A stretch of DNA of 64,000 nt from Brenneria nigrifluens DSM 30175 = ATCC 13028 (GTDB taxonomy: Bacteria; Pseudomonadota; Gammaproteobacteria; Enterobacterales; Enterobacteriaceae), in NCBI RefSeq assembly GCF_005484965.1, contig NZ_CP034036.1, positions 2,356,001-2,420,000 on the forward strand, written 5' to 3'. The translations under genes and the position numbers were made by a program. Shown in pieces: positions 1-7,456 of this stretch. Under the pieces are notes generated by a model that was not told the DNA's origin, ran no database searches, and was given only the letters and a program-made list of their open reading frames with translations. The first letter of the stretch is position 1. Every line of letters begins with the position of its first letter.

Positions 1-744
1 GTTGCCGATTTTATTGAGCGTATTCGTGAGAAAGACAAATTAAAACGCATTGAGGCGCGTTTTGTTTCAACTTCTACCTCACGCAAGGCGCTGGAAATCA
101 TCCGTCTGGCCCACGTAGATGCTGAAATCAATGTGATTTACGGCGAGGCCGGGCTGGGTAAAACAATGGCGCTGAAAGCCTATGCGGCGGCGAATTCGAC
201 GGCGATCCTTATCGAAGCCGACCCCAGCTACACCGCCCGCGTATTGCTGGAGGAAATTTGTTCCCGGCTCAACCTGTCCACTCGCGGCAATATGCATGAA
301 CTGTTTGAGCTTTGCGTCAATAAGCTGCGCGACTCCGGTTATCTGCTGATGATTGACGAGGGCGAACTATTGCCGCACCGGGCGTTGGAAGTGCTGCGCC
401 GCATCCACGACAAAAGCGGGATCGGCATTGTTCTGGCGGGTATGCCTCGCTTGATTCTGAATCTAAAAGGTAAGCGCGGGGAATTCGTACAGCTATATAG
501 CCGCGTCGGTTTTGCGCTAAATATTGGTAATGCATTGCCACAGGATGATACCGACACTATTGCGGAAAGCCTTATTCCCGATGCCTTTACACCGGATATG
601 GGCGCAGTGCTTTACAAAGAGAGTAAAGGTAATGCCCGCCGTTTATTTAAATTGCTGCGCGGTGTGGTTCGCACCAGCCACATTAATGACAGACCGGTCA
701 ATATTGCTACCGTCCGTCAATTCGCTGAAATGCTGATTAATTAA
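1..744 (+). CDS. MuB-like transposition target activator (partial, 5' end outside window)
   Basis: The frame is open from base 1, so the start lies upstream; 247 residues are visible, against about 312 in Mu B. An AAA+ ATPase core is present: Walker A GEAGLGKT at visible residues 48-55 and a Walker B strand LLMIDEGE at 115-122. Mu B is an ATP-dependent DNA-binding protein that selects target DNA and delivers it to the MuA transposase during replicative transposition. It is followed by a run of small early genes, the arrangement expected of a Mu-like phage. An ExeA/TniB-type ATPase is the nearest alternative, but the structural genes downstream favour MuB. Confidence 0.85.
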   Translation, partial: VADFIERIREKDKLKRIEARFVSTSTSRKALEIIRLAHVDAEINVIYGEAGLGKTMALKAYAAANSTAILIEADPSYTARVLLEEICSRLNLSTRGNMHELFELCVNKLRDSGYLLMIDEGELLPHRALEVLRRIHDKSGIGIVLAGMPRLILNLKGKRGEFVQLYSRVGFALNIGNALPQDDTDTIAESLIPDAFTPDMGAVLYKESKGNARRLFKLLRGVVRTSHINDRPVNIATVRQFAEMLIN

Positions 745-757
745 CGAGGTATTTATT

Positions 758-991
758 ATGTGCCAATTACCCATTAATAACCCCGTATTAATGAAGCCCA
801 TTAATCGTTTATTGCAGGCCGGTATTAAAGTCGTGGAATTACATGTTAATTTCCGCCGCCCGGTCATTGAAGTCGATCGCCCTTTTAAAGCCTGGGAACA
901 GGGGGCGGTTGAAATAACGGAAACCCGTAACGGCGTGCAGCGTATCGTCAAAATGACGATATGGCGTGGCGCTCACATTATCTGGAGGTAG
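758..991 (+). CDS. small hypothetical early phage protein (77 aa)
   Basis: This 77-codon frame lies 13 nt after the MuB gene, with an AACGAGG ribosome-binding site upstream of its ATG. The product is basic in its middle part and has no recognised motif. It lies in the same direction as all neighbours in the early block between B and gemA, where Mu carries small non-essential or host-directed genes. No function is proposed. Confidence 0.6.
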   Translation: MCQLPINNPVLMKPINRLLQAGIKVVELHVNFRRPVIEVDRPFKAWEQGAVEITETRNGVQRIVKMTIWRGAHIIWR

Positions 992-996
992 AACGG

Positions 997-1194
997 ATGG
1001 CGAAAATCGTTATCTATGTGCGCGATCATTCTCGCGGTCTGAGTGTTGATTGCCGTTTTGAAGGGGAAAACGGCGACAGCGAGTTAGCGCAGCGCGTCGC
1101 AATAAAAACGGCAGCAGGTCTGGCCGGTCATGTATCGGTGAAAGTGAATGATGCAGTCAAAAAATCACGTAAGGGGAAAGTGAATGTCCACTAA
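997..1194 (+). CDS. small hypothetical early phage protein (65 aa)
   Basis: The ATG at 997 is chosen because GGAGGT at 984-989 is well placed for it; a longer frame from 961 has no such site. The product begins MAKIVIYVRDHSRG, alternates hydrophobic and charged residues in its first third and has a basic C-terminus. It overlaps the next gene by 11 nt, so it is probably translationally coupled. The family is not recognised. Confidence 0.6.
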   Translation: MAKIVIYVRDHSRGLSVDCRFEGENGDSELAQRVAIKTAAGLAGHVSVKVNDAVKKSRKGKVNVH

Positions 1195-1822
1195 AAACAA
1201 ACAGTTTACCGAAGCAAAAGCCCCTGAGGGGTATTGGGTTGACGCGAAAGGCGTATTAACGCCGGAACATCTGATTAAGCCGATTGATATTGCGCGTGAT
1301 GAGCTGGTCGCGGATTTAATTGGTCGTGCGCTGGCCGTTAATAAGGCGCTGGCCGAGTTTAAGTTGTCTGGCTTTGCCGATATCGCGGCGTTCGTGGCCC
1401 TGTCCGGGGATGAATACGGCGTTAATCTCGGCGGTAAAAAAGGCAACGTCACGCTGTATAGCTACGATGGCCGTTACAAGATCCAGCGTGCCATGCAAGA
1501 CCGCATTGATTTTGATGAGCGCTTGCAAGCGGCTAAGGCATTGATTGATGAGTGCCTGGCGGACTGGGTTGAAGGTGCGCGGCCAGAGGTTCACGCCATT
1601 ATCAATCGCGCGTTTCAGTCTGAAAAGTCGGGCGAAGTCAACACGGGCGCGGTGCTGGCGTTGCGTCGCCTGGAAATTGCCGACGAACGGTGGCGGCGAG
1701 CGATGGATGCGATTGGCGAGGCGGTGCAGGTTGTCGGCAGTCGTTCGTATATTCGCGTCTATGAACGTATCGGTGATTCTGACCAGTATCGTGCTATTTC
1801 TCTTGATATTGCGGGGGTGTGA
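1184..1822 (+). CDS. DUF3164 family early phage protein
   Basis: This 212-aa product matches the DUF3164 pattern I know from Mu-like phages: an N-terminal GYWVDAKG segment (residues 17-24) followed by a long mixed alpha-helical region with an E/R-rich C-terminal half. Members are encoded between the transposition genes and gemA in many transposable phages; their molecular role is unknown to me. The ATG is preceded by AAGGGGAAAG. The gene overlaps its upstream neighbour and its TGA touches the GTG of the next gene. Confidence 0.75.
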   Translation: MSTKNKQFTEAKAPEGYWVDAKGVLTPEHLIKPIDIARDELVADLIGRALAVNKALAEFKLSGFADIAAFVALSGDEYGVNLGGKKGNVTLYSYDGRYKIQRAMQDRIDFDERLQAAKALIDECLADWVEGARPEVHAIINRAFQSEKSGEVNTGAVLALRRLEIADERWRRAMDAIGEAVQVVGSRSYIRVYERIGDSDQYRAISLDIAGV

Positions 1823-1823
1823 T

Positions 1824-2012
1824 GTGAACGCAGTCGAGTTTAATAAAAAGCATAAAGTTGGGAATGCGTTTTTTCATCGCGCCCCTCCCATACGCGGCAG
1901 TCGCATGGTTAAAACTGTCGATGTCGCCCGCGATTTTAATTGCGGCGCTATCGTGGAAATTAATCTTGAGCCTTATTTCGTCAAGATTAATACGTTGAAA
2001 CCAGTAAGCTGA
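1824..2012 (+). CDS. small hypothetical phage protein (62 aa, GTG start)
   Basis: A 62-codon frame starts with GTG at 1824, one base beyond the preceding TGA, with GGGGGTG just upstream. The open frame extends further 5', but that part lies inside the DUF3164 gene. The product is basic with no recognised motif. The tight spacing supports coupled translation. The start is not certain. Confidence 0.5.
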   Translation: MNAVEFNKKHKVGNAFFHRAPPIRGSRMVKTVDVARDFNCGAIVEINLEPYFVKINTLKPVS

Positions 2013-2043
2013 TTTAAACCGAATTTAAAACATCTTTAAAAAT

Positions 2044-2074
2044 GGCGTAAACCCGCCAGGGGCGCGCTTACGCC
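2044..2074. repeat. inverted repeat in an early intergenic gap
   Basis: GGCGTAA at 2044-2050 is the exact inverse of TTACGCC at 2068-2074, with a GC-rich 17-nt loop. It sits in the only sizeable gap (82 nt) of the early block, just upstream of the TTTGGAGAA ribosome-binding site of the next gene. There is no T-run after it, so a simple intrinsic terminator is unlikely; mRNA stability or translation control is possible. Confidence 0.4.
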
Positions 2075-2094
2075 TAAATTTGGAGAACTGAAAA

Positions 2095-2568
2095 ATGTCG
2101 ACCGTAATAAAAGAAGGTATTCAGGTTAAATGCACTCGTTGCCGTAATACGCATTTTGAGTCTGAGCGGATATCAAAACGCGATCCTGCATATAAGGGAA
2201 TATCGGTATTCACTCAAGTTTGCCCCTGCTGTGGTTGTAAGAATTTTTATGACCTTACACCCCAGTTTGCCTGGTGCTGGGCCAGCGGTCTTATCGAAAT
2301 TGGTGATTATCCGCCGTCGCCGGAGCAGGACGGTTCAGGCGCGATCATGATCGCAACCGGCCCTAAGTATGCACTGAAAGGTTTTCTTGATGTGGTCGCC
2401 AGGCATGGAAAAGGCGAAAGCGCCGGGAAATTGCTGGTGCCTGGAGTGCCGGAAGCGCCGGACGGCGACGCGGCGATAGATGCCCTAACGGCATGGCTGG
2501 CATGGTGCGAACCTCGGAAAGCCGCGAAACGTGACGGTATTAAAATCTGCTTTGGGGAGGCTAACTAA
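2095..2568 (+). CDS. zinc-ribbon-containing hypothetical phage protein
   Basis: The 157-aa product has an N-terminal zinc-ribbon-like element: C13-x2-C16 and a cluster CPCCGC at residues 43-48. The rest holds tryptophan-rich and Ala/Gly-rich stretches. The ATG follows TTTGGAGAACTG. The zinc pairing resembles small phage regulators such as Com, but the protein is much longer and the resemblance is limited to the cysteines. Its stop overlaps the next start (TAATG). Confidence 0.6.
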   Translation: MSTVIKEGIQVKCTRCRNTHFESERISKRDPAYKGISVFTQVCPCCGCKNFYDLTPQFAWCWASGLIEIGDYPPSPEQDGSGAIMIATGPKYALKGFLDVVARHGKGESAGKLLVPGVPEAPDGDAAIDALTAWLAWCEPRKAAKRDGIKICFGEAN

Positions 2569-3002
2569 TGGCTATGCAAAACATCGCTAAAGTCGCCTTG
2601 CTGCGCGAAGCGTTACGGAACGGGCCGTGTACCTCTGCGGAGCTTAACGCTTTGACCGGCGTCCGTATCGCGCTGATTGGCGCATTGCTGGGGCGGGATA
2701 TTCGGCGCGGTACTGTTGTTCGCGGCACGATGAATAAACACCGTGTCTATGGGCTTGCCGGTTCTATTGAACCTCAGTTCCTTAAAAAGGAAAAACTCTG
2801 TCAGCACGCCATTACCCCCGCCCCGTCCAGGGCGGACTTTCCCAGCATCACCCGTTACGCCGCCGAGCTTGAGCGCCGGAAACAGTTTATCCAGGCGCAT
2901 CGCGTCTGGCTGTCTGCCTCATCAATGGCCCGGACTCATGAAAACCGGAACTGGTGCGAAGTTCGCGCCCAGGTCTGTTCCAACTCAATGCGCGGGGTGT
3001 GA
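2568..3002 (+). CDS. hypothetical early phage protein with winged-helix-like N-terminus
   Basis: The 144-aa product starts at the ATG in a TAATG overlap with the preceding gene. Residues 8-60 read like a short winged helix (ALRNGPCTSAELNALTGVR as helix-turn-helix, followed by a basic strand pair). The C-terminal half is basic and Ser/Arg rich. A DNA-binding role is an inference from this pattern only. Confidence 0.55.
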   Translation: MAMQNIAKVALLREALRNGPCTSAELNALTGVRIALIGALLGRDIRRGTVVRGTMNKHRVYGLAGSIEPQFLKKEKLCQHAITPAPSRADFPSITRYAAELERRKQFIQAHRVWLSASSMARTHENRNWCEVRAQVCSNSMRGV

Positions 3003-3003
3003 T

Positions 3004-3219
3004 ATGGCGATGGTAAGCAGTTGTGAATACCTGGAAAACGGCGCGAAACGCATCTACCGACTGAACGATGGTTCGCAGGTAAAAGAACGCCCGGCCCTGC
3101 CGGGTAAATCCCGATTTGAGTTCTACGATGCGCGCGGCAATCGCATCTATAAAGCGTCTGCCCAGCAGGCAATGAAACAGGCCGTTGAGCGCCATAAGAA
3201 ACTGTGGAGAGTGTCATGA
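3004..3219 (+). CDS. small hypothetical phage protein (71 aa)
   Basis: A 71-codon frame begins one base after the previous TGA. The frame could open further upstream, but that region is coding in another frame, so the ATG at 3004 is preferred. The product is basic, with a YRLNDGSQVKERPAL segment and a C-terminal amphipathic helix. Its stop overlaps the next gene as ATGA. Confidence 0.5.
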   Translation: MAMVSSCEYLENGAKRIYRLNDGSQVKERPALPGKSRFEFYDARGNRIYKASAQQAMKQAVERHKKLWRVS

Positions 3220-3581
3220 GCAGAAAACCAACCGTATTTATCTCCGGCCCGATGACCGGGCGCGAAGACTACAACCGCGACGAGTTCAATTTCGAAGCGA
3301 AGGAGCTGGAGAAACAAGGCTTTATCGTTCTTAACCCCGCGATTCTGCCGGATGGTCTGGAGCATAAGCATTATATGGCGATGTCGTTAGCGATGCTGGA
3401 ACAGGCCGACGCGATTTATCTGCTGGAAGGATGGGAAAAAAGTACCGGCGCAACGCTGGAGTTTGATCGCGCCAAACAGCGCGGGCTGCTGTTTATGTAC
3501 CAGAGTACCGAGGTGTTTACGGCGGCTGTCGCACGCTTTCGGCAGCAGAAAGGTGAATTGCGTGAAGAGGTTGAATACTAA
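3216..3581 (+). CDS. DUF4406 / nucleoside 2-deoxyribosyltransferase-like protein
   Basis: The 121-aa product starts PTVFISGPMTG, the phosphate-loop-like opening strand of the nucleoside deoxyribosyltransferase fold. It continues with a central MAMSLAMLEQADAIYLLEGWEKSTGATLEFDRAKQ segment typical of DUF4406 proteins of phages; the W-E-x-S-x-G-A-x-x-E run corresponds to the glutamate-bearing active-site helix of the fold. Family members act on nucleosides or nucleotides, but no substrate has been established for the phage branch. The ATG overlaps the preceding TGA (ATGA), with TGGAGAG upstream. Confidence 0.75.
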   Translation: MSRKPTVFISGPMTGREDYNRDEFNFEAKELEKQGFIVLNPAILPDGLEHKHYMAMSLAMLEQADAIYLLEGWEKSTGATLEFDRAKQRGLLFMYQSTEVFTAAVARFRQQKGELREEVEY

Positions 3582-3910
3582 TGGAAAATATCAATTTAGC
3601 TACTGACAACACATTACTGGTACGCCTTTTGGAGTTGCGAATCGCATATATCAACGGTAGCACTGACGTAGCGCCGTGGGACGATCTGGCTTGTGACTTG
3701 TTTAGACAACTGAGTAATCAGTGCATCAAGGTTGCAGACCTTGAGAAGACGTTAGCGGCATATCGGTCGCGGGCTGTGAAGTTGCCATCTTGTCTTGATG
3801 ATAAGTTCAGGTTCGGTTGTGACTTCATGGAGGTTACGTATCAGAACGCCGTTATTGCTGCAATTCGCGATGCCGGCATCCCTGTTGAGGTGGAAGACAA
3901 TGCGAATTAG
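3581..3910 (+). CDS. hypothetical early phage protein (109 aa)
   Basis: This frame is coupled to the DUF4406 gene by a TAATG overlap. The 109-aa product is acidic and helical, with a LADLEKTLAAYR-like helix near the middle. I recognise no family. It overlaps the next gene by 11 nt. Confidence 0.55.
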   Translation: MENINLATDNTLLVRLLELRIAYINGSTDVAPWDDLACDLFRQLSNQCIKVADLEKTLAAYRSRAVKLPSCLDDKFRFGCDFMEVTYQNAVIAAIRDAGIPVEVEDNAN

Positions 3911-4253
3911 TAAACGAGAGGCCAAGTTTATTCATCCCGCCGTTGTCTATCGCTGGGAAATTAACATTCAACATTGGCGTAAATCGGCGATGTGGGATGA
4001 TGATCCGTTAATGCCAGTAAAAATAGGGGCGCTAGCTGAAGGACTCATCGAAAAAGGGATATTGGAACGCGTGGATATCGGTATGAATTGTGCTCGTATA
4101 CGTCTTACTAGGCTCGGAGCGTCGTTCAGTTGCTTAAAATGCTATCGCGGAACTGTTTTTATCGATGCTGAAAATTCAGATGAAACCAAACCATGTCCAT
4201 ATTGCGTGAATGGTGTGCGCTTGGATAACGGTATCCGGGGTGAGGGAGAATGA
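3900..4253 (+). CDS. hypothetical phage protein with two CxxC pairs
   Basis: The 117-aa product carries C-x2-C twice near its C-terminus (CLKC and CPYC, 20 residues apart), a zinc-finger arrangement. Its N-terminal half is a basic, winged-helix-like region (AEGLIEKGILERVDIGMNCARIRLTRLG). The ATG at 3900 lies inside the end of the previous gene. A nucleic-acid-binding role is inferred from the motif pair only. Confidence 0.55.
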   Translation: MRISKREAKFIHPAVVYRWEINIQHWRKSAMWDDDPLMPVKIGALAEGLIEKGILERVDIGMNCARIRLTRLGASFSCLKCYRGTVFIDAENSDETKPCPYCVNGVRLDNGIRGEGE

Positions 4254-4256
4254 CGC

Positions 4257-4751
4257 ATGACCGACATAACCCAACAGACAGCGGCGCGTACGCGCCGCCA
4301 GTTAACGGCAGGCAATAGCGGGAGCGCCATCACCAAAGAACAATGGGCGAAGATTGCCGAAGAATTGCAAAGCTACTTCCCTCGCGTTCAGTTCAAATAC
4401 CAGGATACGGTAATTACTGTCACGCGTGAGCGAGACGGCGAGAGCCGCACCGTTTTAGTTGTCTATTTTGATGGGAAATGGCGCGGTGCATGGGGGGATG
4501 AAAAGCACAAGGATTACAACCCTGCCACCCGCTTGTTCTGGTTCGAAAAGAAGAAGCGACTTTATCCCGCGAAACGAGCGGCAAAAATTGAAAAGGAATT
4601 GGGAAAGCGCAGAGCCAGAGAATATTTCCCCAGGCTATATGATTCAATTAGCGCTTGGCTACCATTCTTTTCCTCATCCACAAGTCTTATTCGGCAGTTC
4701 AAGAAGGCTGAGGGGCTGGTCTGGCTGCGTGAACAGGAGGAAGAACAGTGA
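4257..4751 (+). CDS. hypothetical early phage protein (164 aa)
   Basis: The product opens with a basic segment (QQTAARTRRQ) and continues with an aromatic strand region (VVYFDGKWRGAWG) and a lysine-rich helix. I recognise no family. The codons for AARTRR contain an 18-bp perfect palindrome (4281-4298), and the next gene has a near copy at the same place. It ends in an ATGA-type overlap with the next gene. Confidence 0.55.
   Translation: MTDITQQTAARTRRQLTAGNSGSAITKEQWAKIAEELQSYFPRVQFKYQDTVITVTRERDGESRTVLVVYFDGKWRGAWGDEKHKDYNPATRLFWFEKKKRLYPAKRAAKIEKELGKRRAREYFPRLYDSISAWLPFFSSSTSLIRQFKKAEGLVWLREQEEEQ
4281..4298. repeat. 18-bp perfect palindrome near the 5' end of a gene
   Basis: GCGGCGCGTACGCGCCGC reads identically on both strands. 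It falls at codons 9-14 of its gene. A related inverted repeat (GCGGCGC-GTAA-GCGCCGC, 4778-4795) lies at the equivalent place in the following gene. Confidence 0.75.
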
Positions 4752-5149
4752 CCAATCTTAACCAGAAACAGCAGGCAGCGGCGCGTAAGCGCCGCCAACG
4801 CGCCCGCCAGTCTTCACAGTTTGGGCAGCATCGGTTAGAGCTTCAATTGTCAGATTTTGAGTGGCAGAAGCTCGACGAGAACTGCAAGCGCCGCAATCCT
4901 GGCCGTGAACCGTATAGCAAAGCGGATTATGTTTCCCTCCTGATACTTTGCGATAGCGAACGGCTGGCCCGCCAGGAGGCTACGCTGGGAACCTGCCAGC
5001 GCTGCGGAACGGCGTTACCGAAGGGATGCGATGGCGTGTTTAATGGCGAGGCTGCATGTTGGTTTACGCGTGATGCCCGGTCGTTGAACTTAACAGGCGT
5101 GACCGGTCACGCGCAGATAGATGATGAAATTCAGGAGCCGCAGCCATGA
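4748..5149 (+). CDS. hypothetical early phage protein with CxxC element
   Basis: The 133-aa product begins with a basic region similar to that of the preceding gene (QQAAARKRRQRARQS). It then has a helix resembling small DNA-binding or replication-associated proteins (LELQLSDFEWQKLDENCKRR), and a single CQRC pair near residue 80. Its start overlaps the preceding stop and its end overlaps gemA (ATGA type). Function unknown. Confidence 0.55.
   Translation: MTNLNQKQQAAARKRRQRARQSSQFGQHRLELQLSDFEWQKLDENCKRRNPGREPYSKADYVSLLILCDSERLARQEATLGTCQRCGTALPKGCDGVFNGEAACWFTRDARSLNLTGVTGHAQIDDEIQEPQP
4778..4795. repeat. 7-bp inverted repeat, near copy of the palindrome at 4281
   Basis: GCGGCGC and GCGCCGC are separated by GTAA. 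Sequence and codon position match the perfect palindrome in the gene before, within an otherwise diverged pair of genes. Confidence 0.65.
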
Positions 5150-5559
5150 ATATTCAGCAACGCCGTATGATTGGCGCGATAAAAGCGGGCCAGGCGCATT
5201 TAGGCTGGGACGATGAGACTTATCGCAGCGTTCTGGCCCGGTTGACGGGTAAAGCCTCATCGACCCTTTGCACCATCACCGAACTGGAGCAAGTGAAGGA
5301 GTATATGCACCAGCAGGGTTATCCACGGAAGGCTAAAAAGTATGGCCGTAAACCCAGCGTTCCCGCCAGTAAGAAATCGGTACTCGGCAAAATAGAGGCG
5401 TTGCTTGCCTCTGCGGGGCGTCCGTGGTCGTATGCGGAGACTATGGCACAGCACATGTTTGGTGTACGATACGTTGACTGGCTGGATATACAGCAGTTAA
5501 CTAAATTAATGCAGGCGTTAATTATCGACGCCAAACGTCGCAAAAAAGCCGAGGAATAA
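5146..5559 (+). CDS. gemA: GemA-like regulatory protein (Mu gp16 family)
   Basis: The 137-aa product has the family opening RRMIGAIKAGQAHLGWDDETYRSVL and a C-terminal VDWLDIQQLTKLMQAL helix typical of the gp16/GemA (DUF1018) family of Mu-like phages. In Mu, GemA affects host gene expression and DNA topology; the exact mechanism is not settled. As in Mu, it directly precedes the Mor-type activator, with 2 nt between the genes, indicating one transcript. Confidence 0.85.
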   Translation: MNIQQRRMIGAIKAGQAHLGWDDETYRSVLARLTGKASSTLCTITELEQVKEYMHQQGYPRKAKKYGRKPSVPASKKSVLGKIEALLASAGRPWSYAETMAQHMFGVRYVDWLDIQQLTKLMQALIIDAKRRKKAEE

Positions 5560-5561
5560 TT

Positions 5562-5996
5562 ATGGAACTGGAGCGCGTTGCCGGGCTGCTGCCCGATGTG
5601 GTACTACAGATTGCCGACTTGATCGGCTTTCCGGCAACCGCTCGGTTACTGGAGAAATTCGGCGGCACAACCTTCCCTATCGGGAAAGGGCTACGGGCGC
5701 TGGGCGCTCATCGCGCAGAACTGCTGCGTGAGACGGTCGGTGATGATAATGCGGCTCTGCTTGTTAAGGATTTCGGCGGCGAAGTGCTTTATCTTCCACG
5801 CTGTGATCGCGCTTTGCGTGAACTGCGTAACCAGCGCTTTCTTACTGAGTTTGCCGAACTGCGGGACGGTGGTACATCATCACTGATGGTTATGACGCAG
5901 CTCTGCCCTAAATACGGCTTTTCCGACCGTTTCGCCTGGGAGTTGGTGCGGGAGAGCAAAAGTTCAGTTACACATACACAGCAATCACTTTTTTAA
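5562..5996 (+). CDS. Mor-family transcription activator
   Basis: The 144-aa product matches the Mor/C family. An N-terminal dimerisation region (residues 1-70, LIGFPATARLLEKFGGTTFPIGKG) is followed by a C-terminal helix-turn-helix around TQLCPKYGFSDRFAWELVRE. In Mu, Mor activates the middle promoter that drives C, and C activates the late promoters. Only one such gene is present here, immediately before the late region, so this protein may act directly on the three late promoter modules at 6485, 14722 and 26594. That assignment is inference. Confidence 0.85.
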   Translation: MELERVAGLLPDVVLQIADLIGFPATARLLEKFGGTTFPIGKGLRALGAHRAELLRETVGDDNAALLVKDFGGEVLYLPRCDRALRELRNQRFLTEFAELRDGGTSSLMVMTQLCPKYGFSDRFAWELVRESKSSVTHTQQSLF

Positions 5997-6006
5997 AGGA
6001 ATTGTA

Positions 6007-6483
6007 ATGAGATATGCTGCTTTGATTTTTCTGGTCATGAGTTCCTATGCTGGGGCTGGTATGGTTGAGAATACAGATATGATTAATCTTTATTCAGAGC
6101 AAAGGCCTCAAACTCGTGTGCTAATGTCCGAATTGAACGAGGTGATGAAAATTACTGATCCTGTGCTGGGATTGTATAAGCATATGAATGGCCTAACTCC
6201 TGAAGTTGTTGCTGTAAGCCAGCATCTGCTACAAATAAAGGATCGAGCAGATGAGCTTTATGGGAAGAGTCCTACAATCACCCCCTTTTCATCATGTAGA
6301 ACTGTAACTGGGATGGCTTATAGCTACTGGCTTGCAAAGCTTCACGCTATAACATCGAAAAATGATAAACATTTAGATGAGGCGTTAAGACAATACAATA
6401 AATCGGCTAACGAATGCTCAAAGCAGATAAAAACACCGCCACCCAAAATGGTAGAAGAACTGCAAATCATTGATGTTCCATAA
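6007..6483 (+). CDS. exported hypothetical accessory protein (158 aa)
   Basis: The N-terminus MRYAALIFLVMSSYAGAG is a short Sec signal peptide with a likely cut after residue 16-18, so the mature protein should be periplasmic. It has two cysteines (one in SSCRTV, one in NECSK) that could form a disulfide. Base composition is visibly more AT-rich than the flanking genes. It occupies the slot held by activator C in Mu and ends just before a late promoter. These are features of a phage moron. No family is recognised; superinfection exclusion or lysogenic conversion are possibilities without direct support. Confidence 0.65.
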   Translation: MRYAALIFLVMSSYAGAGMVENTDMINLYSEQRPQTRVLMSELNEVMKITDPVLGLYKHMNGLTPEVVAVSQHLLQIKDRADELYGKSPTITPFSSCRTVTGMAYSYWLAKLHAITSKNDKHLDEALRQYNKSANECSKQIKTPPPKMVEELQIIDVP

Positions 6484-6484
6484 C

Positions 6485-6538
6485 CCACTGAGCCCCTTCC
6501 ACTGACTCAAAATCCCTCATAATCGAATACTGGCACCA
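6485..6538 (+). promoter_or_regulatory. putative late promoter module 1 (lysis operon)
   Basis: CCACTGA at 6485-6491 and again at 6499-6505, then 24 nt to CTGGC at 6530. A weak -10-like AATACT occupies 6526-6531 and would start transcription near 6538, about 23 nt before the endolysin ATG. There is no -35 hexamer; the direct repeat sits where an activator would touch polymerase. The same arrangement with identical spacing recurs at 14722 and 26594. Confidence 0.7.
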
Positions 6539-6560
6539 TCTTTTACTTTGAGATGGTGTC

Positions 6561-7205
6561 ATGTCACTGATAACCCCTGTTCAATTACAATTTGCGGCCC
6601 GCATTCGGCCTGATCTGGCTGAGCGTTGGCATCCCCACATTGATGCGGCGTTGCAGATGTTCGCCATCAACACGCCGAAACGGATTGCCGCATTTATTGC
6701 CCAGACCGCCCATGAGTCCGTTGGCTTTACCCGCGTCATTGAGTCGTTCAACTACTCAGTCGGCGGTCTGTCGGTGTTTGGCAAGAGACTCAGCGCTGCC
6801 CAACGTGAAGCTCTGGGGCGGCATTCGGGTGAAAAGTATCTACCGCTGGAGCGCCAGCGGGCAATCGCCAATCTGGTTTATGGCTCACGCATGGGCAATA
6901 AGGCATCCAGCGACGGCTGGACATTTCGTGGCCGTGGACTGATACAGATCACCGGCCTTGAAAACTACGTGAACTGTAGTCGGGCGCTGGGTATCGATTT
7001 TGTTCTCAAGCCGGAATTACTGGAGACAGAGCAGTATGCCGCGCTCTCTGCCGGTTGGTTCTGGGCCAGAAATTGTTGCAACGAATTTGCTGATATCGGC
7101 GATATCGTGGGCATGACGCGGCGAATCAATGGCGGTACGAACGGGCTGGATGAGCGCCTGGCAATCTACAAAATCGCCTGTTCTGCGCTGGGGGTGTCGG
7201 CATGA
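6561..7205 (+). CDS. glycoside hydrolase family 19 endolysin
   Basis: The 214-aa product degrades peptidoglycan at lysis. The GH19 signature is clear: the catalytic-glutamate segment AQTAHESVGF (E52) with E61 following, and the conserved FRGRGLIQITGLENY at residues 122-136. There is no signal peptide, so release depends on a holin or similar protein. It is the first late gene, as lys is in Mu. Its stop overlaps the next start (ATGA). Confidence 0.9.
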   Translation: MSLITPVQLQFAARIRPDLAERWHPHIDAALQMFAINTPKRIAAFIAQTAHESVGFTRVIESFNYSVGGLSVFGKRLSAAQREALGRHSGEKYLPLERQRAIANLVYGSRMGNKASSDGWTFRGRGLIQITGLENYVNCSRALGIDFVLKPELLETEQYAALSAGWFWARNCCNEFADIGDIVGMTRRINGGTNGLDERLAIYKIACSALGVSA

Positions 7206-7456
7206 GCCTGCGCGATCTGATTACCAACCCCGCATCTGGCCGTCTGTCCACGTCCGATACGCTGGTCGTCGCCGCGTTCGTCGCGACTACGGTTGTTCTT
7301 CTTTGGTATGCCTGGACGGGGCAACTGACCGAATGGCTATTCGTCGGTTATATCGCCGCCTGGGTTACCCAGTCCCAGGCATCAAAATATAACTCAATCA
7401 AGCGTGATTCGCTGACGCAGCAGCAAAAGGAGCAGACCGATGATAGCGCTCCTTAA
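7202..7456 (+). CDS. small two-segment membrane protein, possible holin (DUF2644-like)
   Basis: The 84-aa product has two hydrophobic segments (about residues 20-37 and 43-58) and a charged, Gln-rich C-terminus. Its start LRDLITNPASGRLSTSDT resembles the DUF2644 proteins of Haemophilus-type Mu phages. Its place between endolysin and spanins fits a holin or pinholin, but the function is inferred from position and size. Confidence 0.65.
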   Translation: MSLRDLITNPASGRLSTSDTLVVAAFVATTVVLLWYAWTGQLTEWLFVGYIAAWVTQSQASKYNSIKRDSLTQQQKEQTDDSAP

